Below, one piece after another: positions 1-8,315 of a stretch of 64,000 bases of DNA. Origin of the DNA: JBOEGW01 sp050633625 (GTDB lineage: Bacteria; Pseudomonadota; Alphaproteobacteria; Rhodobacterales; Rhodobacteraceae); the NCBI GenBank assembly GCA_050633625.1, contig JBOEGW010000007.1, positions 124,001 to 188,000 on the forward strand, in the 5' to 3' direction. The notes beneath the pieces are model-generated. The model did no database searches, was not told the DNA's origin, and saw only the letters and a program-made list of their open reading frames with translations. Each line of letters opens with the position of its first letter. Within the stretch, counting starts at the first letter, position 1. Made by a program: the position numbers and the translations under genes.

Positions 1-251
1 ACGTAGAGCAGCACATTAAACGCCACATAGGCGATCATCCGGGGTTTGGTCAAAATCCAACCAAATTCGCGTGTGGGATAGCTGACATGGCCCACAAAAG
101 GCTGGATCGCGTGGAGCGTATCTGGACGGTGCAAGCTATAGTCGAAGGGGGCCACCGGGCTTTCCTTAACGTCATCAAGGCCAAAGAAGTGTAACAAGTT
201 TACCCACAGGATGAAAAGCCTCTGAAAAAATCTCAAAATGGGGCTTGCCAT
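1..251 (-). CDS. Partial hypothetical membrane protein (5' end of gene)
   Basis: An open frame enters from the left edge and reads leftward from an ATG at 251; 83 codons are visible and the 3' end lies outside the window. The visible part has a hydrophobic, aromatic-rich N-terminus (RFFQRLFILWVNLLHFFGLDD), a polar middle, and a second hydrophobic stretch just before the edge (MIAYVAFNVLLYV). This looks like a small membrane protein. I do not recognise the family. There is no strong ribosome binding site before the ATG, so the start is tentative. It is transcribed away from the adjacent tRNA-Val gene. Confidence 0.55.
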   Translation of the reverse strand, partial: MASPILRFFQRLFILWVNLLHFFGLDDVKESPVAPFDYSLHRPDTLHAIQPFVGHVSYPTREFGWILTKPRMIAYVAFNVLLY

Positions 252-283
252 TGGGGGGAAAGGCCGGGTATCAGGCTGCTCAC

Positions 284-359
<76 letters not shown>

Positions 360-602
360 ATTTCCTCACAGGAACAATGCTCTACCGCGCACAGATCATG
401 CATGCGCAGGAGCCTTTCCGCCGCTGGAGTGCGGCTATTGCGGTGTTTGTTCCGCATTATTTGGGCGATTTTGGAACGGCTTACCCCTCGCATCCGCGCG
501 CTGACGCCCGAAATCCGAATGCATTGCAAAAAATCACAAAATTGCCCCATTCAACCGCTTGACGCGCCCGCGCCAGACGCCTAGAAGCACCGAACGCAGC
601 GG

Positions 603-679
603 GCGGTTGTAGCTCAGTTGGTTAGAGTACCGGCCTGTCACGCCGGGGGTCGCGGGTTCGAGTCCCGTCAACCGCGCCA
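603..679 (+). tRNA. tRNA-Asp (anticodon GTC), copy 1
   Basis: The gene is 77 nt long with an encoded CCA. The acceptor stem GCGGTTG pairs with CAACCGC, with discriminator G. The anticodon stem CCGGC/GCCGG closes the loop CTGTCAC, which gives GTC (aspartate). The sequence is identical to the copy at 829-905. The 149 nt between the two copies contain no gene I can support. Confidence 0.97.
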
Positions 680-828
680 CTGCTGCCAAAAAGCTCTCCA
701 GAAATGGGGAGCTTTTGCTTTTTCGAGCACCTGTGATGTGTCTCTGCTGAACCACTCCATTTTTCTGCGCGGATCGCGCGTTTAATGATTGACCCCCAGA
801 GCACAAAACCCTAAATCCGCCTCAATGC

Positions 829-905
829 GCGGTTGTAGCTCAGTTGGTTAGAGTACCGGCCTGTCACGCCGGGGGTCGCGGGTTCGAGTCCCGTCAACCG
901 CGCCA
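829..905 (+). tRNA. tRNA-Asp (anticodon GTC), copy 2
   Basis: This is an exact duplicate of the tRNA-Asp at 603-679, with the same cloverleaf, GTC anticodon and encoded CCA. The next few bases (CTTTT) differ from those after copy 1, so the duplication seems limited to the tRNA itself. Confidence 0.97.
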
Positions 906-934
906 CTTTTCCTCAAGATGGTTCATATCTCTTT

Positions 935-1006
935 GGCGCTCGTAATGGCGCTCCCACTGGCGCTCGTAATAGCACTCCCTCCGGCGCTCGTAATGGCGCG
1001 CCCAAT
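935..1006. repeat. Imperfect 24-bp tandem repeat, three units
   Basis: Three adjacent 24-bp units each begin with GGCGCTCGTAAT and then vary (GGCGCTCCCACT, AGCACTCCCTCC, GGCGCGCCCAAT). They lie in the roughly 300-bp gap between the second tRNA-Asp and the glycosyltransferase gene. Nothing else in 906-1209 looks like a gene. The unit is a multiple of three, so all frames stay open through it, but no credible protein is encoded. Confidence 0.8.
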
Positions 1007-1209
1007 TGAGGGTGCGGGCAGGGGCGGCGTTCGGCTGGTTTTGCCATTGGGTGTGTGGTCACGCATAAGCCGGTTTTGCGATGCCTTAGACTCCACGCGC
1101 CGACGAGCGCTTTGCGGAACATTCGCGCGAAATGTCCTTTTCCAGCGGTTTGGTTTCGCGCTAGTCTGGGCGCGCCAAACAAGGCCAAAGGCAAACAGGT
1201 GAGAGCAAA

Positions 1210-2079
1210 GTGCAAACAACAGCAGCAGCCATAACTATGGTGCATGATGACGCGTTTTTTCTGGAGCGCTGGGTCAAATACTATGGCGACATGTTTGGCC
1301 GTGACGCCCTCTATGTGATCAACCACGGCCACAACCCCGAAGTGGCGCGCATCGCTGAGGGCTGCAATATCCTTGGCCTGCCCGGTGGATTGGGAGAAAA
1401 GTTTGAAGTGCGCCGCTGGCGGCTGTTCAACGGGCTGCAACAGGGGCTTCAACAGTACTTCAAATATGTGATCGTTGGCGATGTGGACGAATATGTTGTC
1501 GCGGATCCATTGATGGGCAAGAGCTTGCTTGAGTTCCTGCGCGATGGGCCAGCGCGCCAGATCTACACCCCCCTTGGGCTAGAGGTGCTGCATTGCCCAA
1601 CCCGCGAAACCGATGCCATTACCGGACCAATCCTCGGTCCACGGCGGTTTGTGCGGGTCAATTTGCACTACGCCAAACCCTGCGTGATGGGGCGGGTCAA
1701 CAAAATCGCGCGTGGTGGGCATTACGTGGCGTATAACAAGCTGCACGCCGATCCCTCGCTCTATTTGTTCCATATGAAATACTGTGACATTGGGCAGTAC
1801 AGCGCGGCCATGGATCGGCGCAATCAGAACGTCTCTGATGCTGAGGACGATGGTTTGGACGCGGGTGTTGGCGTGCATTGGCAAGCGCAGTCACGCGGCG
1901 ATGATCAAGCGATCTTTAACGCCTTCAGCGCCCGCCCGATCGAGCCATTCGATATGCACCCTTATCGCAAGTACATGAACGACGGCTTTGAACATCGCGC
2001 CAATGACCTTTGGCATTTTCACCGCAAACAATACGACTGCTCGCACGAGTTGCCGGAGCGCTTTTTCGGCTTGGTCTGA
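1210..2079 (+). CDS. Glycosyltransferase family 2-like protein
   Basis: The product is 289 residues and resembles the small Glyco_tranf_2_4 type of GT-A glycosyltransferase found in marine alphaproteobacteria. The N-terminal part (MVHDDAFFLERWVKYY) matches the family pattern of a short strand followed by a conserved helix. The motif VGDVDEYV holds Asp91 and Asp93, the likely DxD metal and nucleotide-sugar site. There is no signal peptide or membrane segment, so it should be cytosolic. The GTG at 1210 is preceded by a weak GGTGAGAG; an ATG at 1237 is the alternative. Donor and acceptor cannot be inferred, and no polysaccharide genes are adjacent. Confidence 0.8.
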   Translation: MQTTAAAITMVHDDAFFLERWVKYYGDMFGRDALYVINHGHNPEVARIAEGCNILGLPGGLGEKFEVRRWRLFNGLQQGLQQYFKYVIVGDVDEYVVADPLMGKSLLEFLRDGPARQIYTPLGLEVLHCPTRETDAITGPILGPRRFVRVNLHYAKPCVMGRVNKIARGGHYVAYNKLHADPSLYLFHMKYCDIGQYSAAMDRRNQNVSDAEDDGLDAGVGVHWQAQSRGDDQAIFNAFSARPIEPFDMHPYRKYMNDGFEHRANDLWHFHRKQYDCSHELPERFFGLV

Positions 2080-2094
2080 GGCGCGCACGGCGCG

Positions 2095-3489
2095 TTAGGT
2101 GAGCGCGTCCAGAATGCGCGCCCAGCTTCGCGTACCTTTGTGGAAGTTGGTCAGGCCGTATTTTTCATTCGGTGAGTGAATCTGATCGTCATCGCCAGCA
2201 AAGCCGATCAGCATCGATTCCATCCCCAGAATGTCTTGAAAATGGCCAGCAATCGGGATCGAGCCGCCACAGCCCACAAAGGCCGCCTCAAGCCCCCATT
2301 CCGCACTCAATGCCACGCGCGCCGCTTCAAACGCGGGGTCATCGGTGGCCATTTGCGCCGCAGGTGCCCCATGGCCCAATGGGAATTCTGCCGTGACATC
2401 GGCGGGCAGGCGCGCCTCCACAAAATCGACAAAGCTCGCATGGATTTTTTCTGGGTCTTGTTGGCCCACAAGGCGAAACGACACTTTCGCGCGCGCCTCT
2501 GCGGGCAGAACCGTTTTGAACCCTGTGCCGGTATAGCCGCCCGAAATTCCGTTCACTTCTGCCGTGGGGCGCGACCAGAGCTGCTCCAGCGCGCTGCGCC
2601 CGGATTCGCCAGCAGGCTCACTCAGCCCCACCTCCGCAAGAAACCCCGCATGATCAAAGTTCAGCCCATCCCATTGCGCCTTGAGCGCCGGGTCAAGCTC
2701 CGGCACATCGTCATAAAACCCAGGCAACGTGACTGCGCCCTCAGCGTCGTGCAGGTCAGAAAGAATATCGGCCAAAACGTGAATTGGATTTCGAGCCAGC
2801 CCGCCAAACATACCGGAATGAAGGTCTTTGCTGGCCGCCTTGAGCACAAGTTCCTCGGCCATAAGCCCCCGCAATTGCGTGACAATCGCCGGTGTTGTGG
2901 ATTGAAACAGCCCGGTGTCGCAAATCATCGCGATGTCCGCCGTTAACTCGCTGGCATTTTCCTTCATGAAGGGGACGAGCGAAGGCGAGCCGCTTTCTTC
3001 TTCCCCCTCCAAAAAGAGGGTAATGCGGCAGGGCAAAGCGCCCGTCACCGAAACATAGGCGCGCATCGCTTCAATGAAGGTCATCAACTGCCCCTTGTCA
3101 TCGGATGCCCCGCGCCCACGGATCACTTTTCCTTGGGGGGTCTCTTCAAGACGAGGCTCAAAAGGGGGTGTTGCCCAAAGATCGAGCGGATCAACGGGTT
3201 GTACATCATAATGCCCGTAAAACAGCAGGTGAGGCCGCTTTGAGCCATCCTCTAAGGATTGCTCATCCCCGCCATGCGCAACCACCATCGGATGCCCCGG
3301 TGTCGGGCATTTGCGCGCCTCAAACCCAATAGAAATAAGGTCGTCCACCAAAACATTCGCGGCCGCTTCACAGTCGGATTTATAGGCCTCATCGGTGGAA
3401 ATAGAGGGGATCTTGAGCAAGGTCATGAGCCGGTCAAGGGCGGCATCTTGGGTGGCATCAATCCGGGCGAGTACGGCATCAAGGGACAT
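2095..3489 (-). CDS. M20 family dipeptidase (zinc metallopeptidase)
   Basis: The product is 464 residues, typical of M20 dipeptidases of the PepV/carnosinase-like branch that trim small peptides in the cytosol. The metal-binding motifs appear in order: GHYDVQP (His, first ligand, and Asp), ASDDKGQ (bridging Asp), EGEEESGS (catalytic Glu followed by ligand Glu), CDTG (Asp) and HSPNEKYG (last His). The lid dimerisation domain lies between, starting near KDLHSGMFGG. Its 3' end faces the glycosyltransferase gene with a gap of 15 bp. The exact substrate is unknown; succinyl-diaminopimelate desuccinylase is less likely given the length and the DVQPVDP context. Confidence 0.88.
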   Translation of the reverse strand: MSLDAVLARIDATQDAALDRLMTLLKIPSISTDEAYKSDCEAAANVLVDDLISIGFEARKCPTPGHPMVVAHGGDEQSLEDGSKRPHLLFYGHYDVQPVDPLDLWATPPFEPRLEETPQGKVIRGRGASDDKGQLMTFIEAMRAYVSVTGALPCRITLFLEGEEESGSPSLVPFMKENASELTADIAMICDTGLFQSTTPAIVTQLRGLMAEELVLKAASKDLHSGMFGGLARNPIHVLADILSDLHDAEGAVTLPGFYDDVPELDPALKAQWDGLNFDHAGFLAEVGLSEPAGESGRSALEQLWSRPTAEVNGISGGYTGTGFKTVLPAEARAKVSFRLVGQQDPEKIHASFVDFVEARLPADVTAEFPLGHGAPAAQMATDDPAFEAARVALSAEWGLEAAFVGCGGSIPIAGHFQDILGMESMLIGFAGDDDQIHSPNEKYGLTNFHKGTRSWARILDALT

Positions 3490-3603
3490 AGGGACTCCTG
3501 TCTATAGGCGAAAACGTACCACCCTAGGCGCGGCTGTCTAGGGGGTCTGGCAGTCGGCGCGTGTTGGCCCTATGTTCGCGTTTAACGAGTTGAGGAGAGC
3601 ATC

Positions 3604-4230
3604 ATGCGTAACGCATTTTCCGGGGTGGCCGTTTTCGCGGCTTGTGCGCTTCTGGCAGGATCGGCTTTTGCCGCGCCCGTCGACGGCAATTCCGCCCGCA
3701 AACAATTGTTTCGCCCCAATGGGATGGTGGTGAAGCCGCTCAAGCCGCAAGGGCTGGACAAGCAATCTCAGGCGGTGGCGGATGGGATGATCCAAAACAT
3801 GCGAAGCGGGTCGGTCATGAAGCAGTTCGAGGCTTCTGGCTATGGCTATTACGGGGCTGTGGCGCTGCCCAAATCCGCCCCTGAAGGGCAAGCCAACCCA
3901 ACAGTCGTCGTGCAGTTGCACAGCCCAGAGGCCGCTCAACGCGCGGCCATCACGGAGTGCCAGAAAACAAATGGCGGCACCTGCGTGCCCATCGCGCTCA
4001 TGCTCCCCAAAGGCTACCGCGCGCGGGATTTGACCCTCAGCCAAGACGCCACAAAACGCGTTGTCGGCACCTGGAAGGACGGGGGCGCGCCAAAATACCT
4101 CGCCTATTCCCCCACGACCCACGGTTGGGGAATCGCCAAAGGCGCCTCAGCAACCCCGCAAACCGCAATCGACAGTTGTAACCAAGTCGCAAAACGCTCC
4201 GATTGCGTTGTTGCGATTGAGGATAAGTGA
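3604..4230 (+). CDS. Secreted protein with two Cys-pair modules, upstream of hemA
   Basis: The product is 208 residues with a clear Sec signal peptide (hydrophobic core VAVFAACALLAGSAFA, cleavage near AFA-AP). The mature part carries two short modules with the same logic, A-I-x-x-C followed by C-V (AAITECQ...CVPIAL and AIDSCNQ...CVVAIED). This resembles DUF4189-like periplasmic proteins, with the cysteines probably disulfide-bonded. I know no function. A GAGGAGAG just before the ATG supports the start. It lies 154 bp upstream of hemA on the same strand, and the gap holds a candidate regulator site, so the two are probably transcribed separately. Confidence 0.75.
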   Translation: MRNAFSGVAVFAACALLAGSAFAAPVDGNSARKQLFRPNGMVVKPLKPQGLDKQSQAVADGMIQNMRSGSVMKQFEASGYGYYGAVALPKSAPEGQANPTVVVQLHSPEAAQRAAITECQKTNGGTCVPIALMLPKGYRARDLTLSQDATKRVVGTWKDGGAPKYLAYSPTTHGWGIAKGASATPQTAIDSCNQVAKRSDCVVAIEDK

Positions 4231-4263
4231 CGATAACAGCCGTTTGAAAATCTGGTGCCGAGT

Positions 4264-4277
4264 TTGACTTAGGTCAT
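4264..4277. promoter_or_regulatory. Crp/Fnr-type inverted repeat upstream of hemA
   Basis: TTGAC-TTAG-GTCAT is an imperfect palindrome with the 5-4-5 layout of FnrL/DNR-family sites (TTGAY-N4-RTCAA), with one mismatch in the right half. It is centred about 114 bp upstream of the hemA ATG. FnrL is known to control hemA in Rhodobacter, so the position fits oxygen-linked control of haem synthesis. Binding is inferred from the pattern only. Confidence 0.5.
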
Positions 4278-4384
4278 TTTCTTGGGCCGCGACATTCTGT
4301 ATCACGGTTTCTGCATATGTTTACGGGCGCTAAATTGCTATTAGGGTACCGTGAGCCAGAGAATCTGTCCCGGGAGAGACGCGC

Positions 4385-5608
4385 GTGAACTACAATTCCA
4401 AGCTAGATGCAGCGCTTGAGCGTTTGCATGACGAAGGGCGCTACCGCGTATTCATCGACATTGAACGCAAGCAGGGCAACTTCCCGCACGCCACTTGGAC
4501 AAAGCCAGATGGCAGCGAACAACCTGTGACGATTTGGTGCGGAAACGATTATCTTGGGATGGGCCAACATCCGGTTGTGCTTGACGCGATGCATCAGGCG
4601 CTTGAGGCAACAGGTGCAGGCTCAGGCGGGACGCGCAACATTTCTGGCACAACTGTCTATCACAAAGAACTTGAGGCAGAATTGGCCGATTTGCACCGCA
4701 AAGAAGCGGCGCTTTTGTTCACTTCCGCCTATATTGCCAATGATGCCACCCTATCGACATTGCCAAAGCTCTTTCCCGGGCTGATCATTTATTCTGACGC
4801 GCTGAACCACGCCTCGATGATTGAGGGCGTGCGCCGGAATGGGGGCGCAAAGCGTGTGTTCCGTCACAATGACGTTGCCCATCTGCGCGAGCTGTTGGCA
4901 GCCGACGATTCGGATGCGCCCAAACTGATCGCCTTTGAAAGCGTCTATTCGATGGATGGGGATTTCGGGCCGATTGAGGAGATTTGTGACCTCGCTGACG
5001 AATTCGGCGCGCTCACCTACATAGACGAAGTCCATGCTGTTGGCATGTATGGGCCACGCGGGGCCGGGGTGTGCGAGCGTGACGGTTTGATGGGGCGCAT
5101 CGACATTATCAATGGCACGCTCGCCAAGGCCTATGGCGTGATGGGGGGCTATATTGCCGCTTCGGAAAAAATGTGTGACGCGATCCGCTCCTATGCGCCG
5201 GGCTTTATCTTCACAACCTCGCTTCCGCCAGCGGTGGCGGCAGGGGCGGCGGCTTCGGTGCGCCATCTGAAGACCGACCAAAACCTGCGCACACAGCACC
5301 AAAAGCAGGCCAAAATTCTGAAAACACGCCTCAAAGCCATGGGGTTGCCGATCATTGACCATGGGTCGCACATTGTCCCGGTGATTGTTGGCGATCCGGT
5401 CCATACGAAAGCCTTGTCGGACATGTTGCTTGAGCATTTTGGCATCTATGTGCAGCCGATCAATTTCCCGACTGTGCCGCGCGGAACAGAACGGTTGCGC
5501 TTTACGCCAAGCCCTGTGCATGGGCCACGCGAAATGGATGCGCTGGTCTCCGCTCTGGACGATCTTTGGGGCCAATGTGCGCTAAATCGTGCCGAGCTTT
5601 CCGCGTAA
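4385..5608 (+). CDS. hemA: 5-aminolevulinate synthase
   Basis: The product is 407 residues. It is the PLP enzyme that condenses glycine with succinyl-CoA to 5-aminolevulinate, the first step of the alphaproteobacterial C4 haem pathway. The PLP lysine is Lys248 in GTLAKAYGVMGG. Asp214 and His217 in YIDEVHAVG contact the cofactor, and the numbering agrees with the Rhodobacter enzyme. Other family signatures are GSGGTRNISGT and FTTSLPP. The ATG follows GGGAGAGACGCGCG. It appears monocistronic, behind a 154-bp upstream region with a Crp/Fnr-like site. No bacteriochlorophyll genes are visible nearby, so a housekeeping role in haem supply is likely. Confidence 0.97.
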   Translation: MNYNSKLDAALERLHDEGRYRVFIDIERKQGNFPHATWTKPDGSEQPVTIWCGNDYLGMGQHPVVLDAMHQALEATGAGSGGTRNISGTTVYHKELEAELADLHRKEAALLFTSAYIANDATLSTLPKLFPGLIIYSDALNHASMIEGVRRNGGAKRVFRHNDVAHLRELLAADDSDAPKLIAFESVYSMDGDFGPIEEICDLADEFGALTYIDEVHAVGMYGPRGAGVCERDGLMGRIDIINGTLAKAYGVMGGYIAASEKMCDAIRSYAPGFIFTTSLPPAVAAGAAASVRHLKTDQNLRTQHQKQAKILKTRLKAMGLPIIDHGSHIVPVIVGDPVHTKALSDMLLEHFGIYVQPINFPTVPRGTERLRFTPSPVHGPREMDALVSALDDLWGQCALNRAELSA

Positions 5609-5730
5609 CCGCTCACCTCTGTGCAAACCCTTGGCCCTTATGCTAAAAGTGGCCAAGAACGGGTGCATTGTACGATTCGCACCATAGGGGATGGGCCGCA
5701 ACAGGCGGTATCGAGACAAGGGACAGGCGT

Positions 5731-6990
5731 ATGATCCGGCGTTGGACCTCTTCGAGGCTCAAACAGGAAGAACAAACCTCCGGGTTTGACTCCTTCGAGT
5801 TGCGGCTCGGGGATGTCATGCGTGGGGAACGTGCGACCCTTGGCAAATCGCTGCTGGATGTGCAGCGAGAGTTGAAGATCAAAGCCACCTATATCTCCGC
5901 CATTGAAAACGCTGATGTGACTGCCTTTGAAACACAAGGGTTTATCGCCGGTTATGTGCGGTCTTATGCGCGCTATTTGGGTTTGGATGCGGAATGGGCC
6001 TTTAAGGCCTTTTGCGCAGAAAGCGGTTTCGAGGTGGCGCATGGCATGTCGAAAGCGGCGTCCTCCACCAAGCCCTCCCCAAAGCCGCAGCATTCAGGCG
6101 ATCCGCTCGCCAATCCAAACGCCTCTTTTGTGCCGCGCTCCGCGTCCATTTTTGAGGGGGTTGAGCCGGGGGCCATTGGCTCTGTCGCCGTCTTGGCGCT
6201 GATTGTTGGTGTGCTTGGGTTTGGCGGCTTTTCGGTGCTGAAAGAAATTCAACGAGTCGATTACGCCCCCGTGGAAACCGCGATTGGCGTGCTTGATGAT
6301 CTGCCTGACTTTGACACAGGGGCCACTGTGCAAACCCCGGATGGGATGACAGTTGCAGGTCTGACCTCGCCACCCTCCGCCGAAGCGCTGGACCGGTTGT
6401 ATCGTCCCGAGGCGCTGGATGTGCCGGTGATGATCGCGCGCGATGGACCGATTTCGACGCTTGATCCGCGCGAAGTTGGCGTGATGCCCGAATTCGCTTC
6501 GCCGCAAATGGCAAGCATTCCCGGCCTTGCAGATATGAACCCCGGACAGGCCGCTGCCACCGGAAGTATTGATGACGCTGTGCAATTGGCGCTCGCTGGG
6601 CCGGCGGTTCAGGTGTTGGGTGCCGATGCGCCTGAAGTTGCGATTTTCGCGGTGCGCCCATCTTGGGTTCAGGTGAAATCTGCTGATGGATCGGTGATCT
6701 TCGAAAAAATTCTTGATGCCTGCGAGCAATATGTTCTGCCGAAAATGGAAAACCCACCGCTGTTGCGCACCGGGAACGCTGGATCGGTGTATTTTGCTGT
6801 GAATGGCACAGCTTACGGCCCATCAGGGCAGGGGGCTTCTGTTGTGAAAAACGTCGCCCTTGGCTCTACGGACCTCAGCGCGAATTACGCCGAGGCTGAT
6901 CTGGGATCGGATGCGGATCTTGCGAAATTCGTGGCAGCTGTTGGCGCGGCTGGACCTGATTTTGTGCCAGCGTCGCATTGTGCGCAGTAA
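5731..6990 (+). CDS. RodZ-like membrane protein with N-terminal HTH and C-terminal DUF4115
   Basis: From the ATG at 5731 the product is 419 residues. Residues about 20-95 form a Xre-like helix-turn-helix (LGDVMRGERATLGKSLLDVQ, then YISAIENADVTAF and AGYVRSYARYLGLD), the domain that binds MreB in RodZ. A proline-rich segment leads to one membrane helix (IGSVAVLALIVGVLGFGGF) and a long periplasmic region. The C-terminal 120 residues (IFAVRPSWVQVKSADGSVIFE) look like DUF4115. By analogy it anchors the cell-shape machinery. The frame stays open 21 codons upstream, but the ATG at 5731 follows AAGGGACAGG and fits the family N-terminus. ispG follows on the same strand, as in many alphaproteobacteria. 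Confidence 0.85.
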   Translation: MIRRWTSSRLKQEEQTSGFDSFELRLGDVMRGERATLGKSLLDVQRELKIKATYISAIENADVTAFETQGFIAGYVRSYARYLGLDAEWAFKAFCAESGFEVAHGMSKAASSTKPSPKPQHSGDPLANPNASFVPRSASIFEGVEPGAIGSVAVLALIVGVLGFGGFSVLKEIQRVDYAPVETAIGVLDDLPDFDTGATVQTPDGMTVAGLTSPPSAEALDRLYRPEALDVPVMIARDGPISTLDPREVGVMPEFASPQMASIPGLADMNPGQAAATGSIDDAVQLALAGPAVQVLGADAPEVAIFAVRPSWVQVKSADGSVIFEKILDACEQYVLPKMENPPLLRTGNAGSVYFAVNGTAYGPSGQGASVVKNVALGSTDLSANYAEADLGSDADLAKFVAAVGAAGPDFVPASHCAQ

Positions 6991-7100
6991 GCGCGCGAAA
7001 AACCGCCTTCGATATATGACAAGTTGATGATCTAGGCCGCGCTGGCCTTGTCGCGCCCCTGTGCGCGCGCTATCCAAAGGCGAGAAACGAGCGAGGAACC

Positions 7101-8234
7101 ATGACCCACAATCCCATTCGCCCTTGGCGCAACATTGAACGCCGCAAGTCTCGGCAAATCATGGTGGGCAACGTGCCTGTTGGTGGCGATGCGCCGATTG
7201 CTGTTCAAACGATGACCAATACCGCCACAACGGACGTCAAAGCCACGATTGAACAAGTGCAAGCCGCCGCCGAAGCGGGCGCGGATATTGTCCGGGTGTC
7301 GGTGCCCGATGAGGCCTCCGCGATTGCGCTCAAGGAAATCACGCGCGAAAGCCCGGTGCCCATCGTTGCTGACATTCACTTTCACTACAAACGCGGCATA
7401 GAAGCGGCAGAAGCCGGGGCCGCTTGTTTGCGCATCAATCCCGGTAATATCGGCTCGCCTGAGCGCGTGGCCGAAGTGATCAAAGCGGCCAAGGATTATG
7501 GCTGTTCCATCCGCATTGGTGTGAATGCCGGGAGCCTTGAAAAGGAGCTTCTCGAAAAATACGGCGAACCTTGCCCCGAAGCGATGGTGGAAAGCGGCCT
7601 CAACCACATTCGCATCCTTGAGGACAATGATTTCCACGAGTTCAAAATCAGCGTGAAAGCCTCGGATGTGTTCTTGTCAGCCGCCGCCTATCATGGGCTG
7701 GCAGATGCCACGGACGCGCCGCTTCACCTTGGCATTACCGAGGCTGGCGGCTTTGTCTCAGGCACCATCAAATCGGCAATTGGCCTTGGTAATTTGCTCT
7801 GGGCGGGACTGGGCGATACGATCCGTGTGTCGCTCTCAGCGGACCCGGTTGAGGAAGTGAAGGTCGGCTTTGAAATTCTGAAATCACTTGGCCTGCGCCA
7901 TCGGGGCGTGAATATTATTTCCTGTCCGTCCTGCGCGCGCCAAGGGTTCAATGTCATCAAAACAGTCGAAGCGCTCGAAGAACGTCTTGCGCATATTCAC
8001 ACGCCCATGTCGCTTTCAATTATCGGCTGTGTTGTGAACGGGCCGGGCGAAGCCTTGATGACGGACATCGGCTTTACCGGCGGCGGGGCCGGGTCCGGCA
8101 TGGTGTATCTGGCGGGCAAGCAGGATCACAAACTGGGTAATGACGGCATGGTGGATCACATCGTTGGGCTTGTCGAAAAACGAGCCGAGCAGATTGAAGC
8201 CGAAAAAGCGGCGGCGGAAGACGCGGCAGAATAA
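7101..8234 (+). CDS. ispG: 4-hydroxy-3-methylbut-2-enyl diphosphate synthase (flavodoxin/ferredoxin)
   Basis: The product is 377 residues, the usual length of the bacterial two-domain IspG (GcpE). It performs the penultimate MEP-pathway step, reductive ring opening of MEcPP to HMBPP, using a 4Fe-4S cluster. The TIM-barrel half includes VPIVADIHFHYKRG and CLRINPGNIG. The cluster half carries CPSCARQGFN and GCVVNGPGEA, which supply the three Cys ligands and the conserved Glu. An ATG preceded by GCGAGGAACC marks the start. A terminator hairpin follows. dxr of the same pathway lies at 47677-48849. Confidence 0.97.
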   Translation: MTHNPIRPWRNIERRKSRQIMVGNVPVGGDAPIAVQTMTNTATTDVKATIEQVQAAAEAGADIVRVSVPDEASAIALKEITRESPVPIVADIHFHYKRGIEAAEAGAACLRINPGNIGSPERVAEVIKAAKDYGCSIRIGVNAGSLEKELLEKYGEPCPEAMVESGLNHIRILEDNDFHEFKISVKASDVFLSAAAYHGLADATDAPLHLGITEAGGFVSGTIKSAIGLGNLLWAGLGDTIRVSLSADPVEEVKVGFEILKSLGLRHRGVNIISCPSCARQGFNVIKTVEALEERLAHIHTPMSLSIIGCVVNGPGEALMTDIGFTGGGAGSGMVYLAGKQDHKLGNDGMVDHIVGLVEKRAEQIEAEKAAAEDAAE

Positions 8235-8260
8235 GCCGCACCACAGGACCAAGATCATAC

Positions 8261-8297
8261 AAAAACGCCGCGCGGATATTCCCAGCGCGGCGTTTTT
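8261..8297. terminator. Bidirectional rho-independent terminator
   Basis: An 8-bp GC stem (CGCCGCGC/GCGCGGCG) with an 11-nt loop is flanked by AAAAA on the left and TTTTT on the right. It lies between the convergent ispG and DsbA-like genes and can serve both strands. Confidence 0.9.
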
Positions 8298-8315
8298 CGT
8301 TTGTGTTATATAGCC

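Noticed and set aside
2176..2946. Open frame of 256 codons on the plus strand
   Set aside because: Antisense to the M20 dipeptidase gene, rich in Arg/His/Cys without motifs; a shadow.
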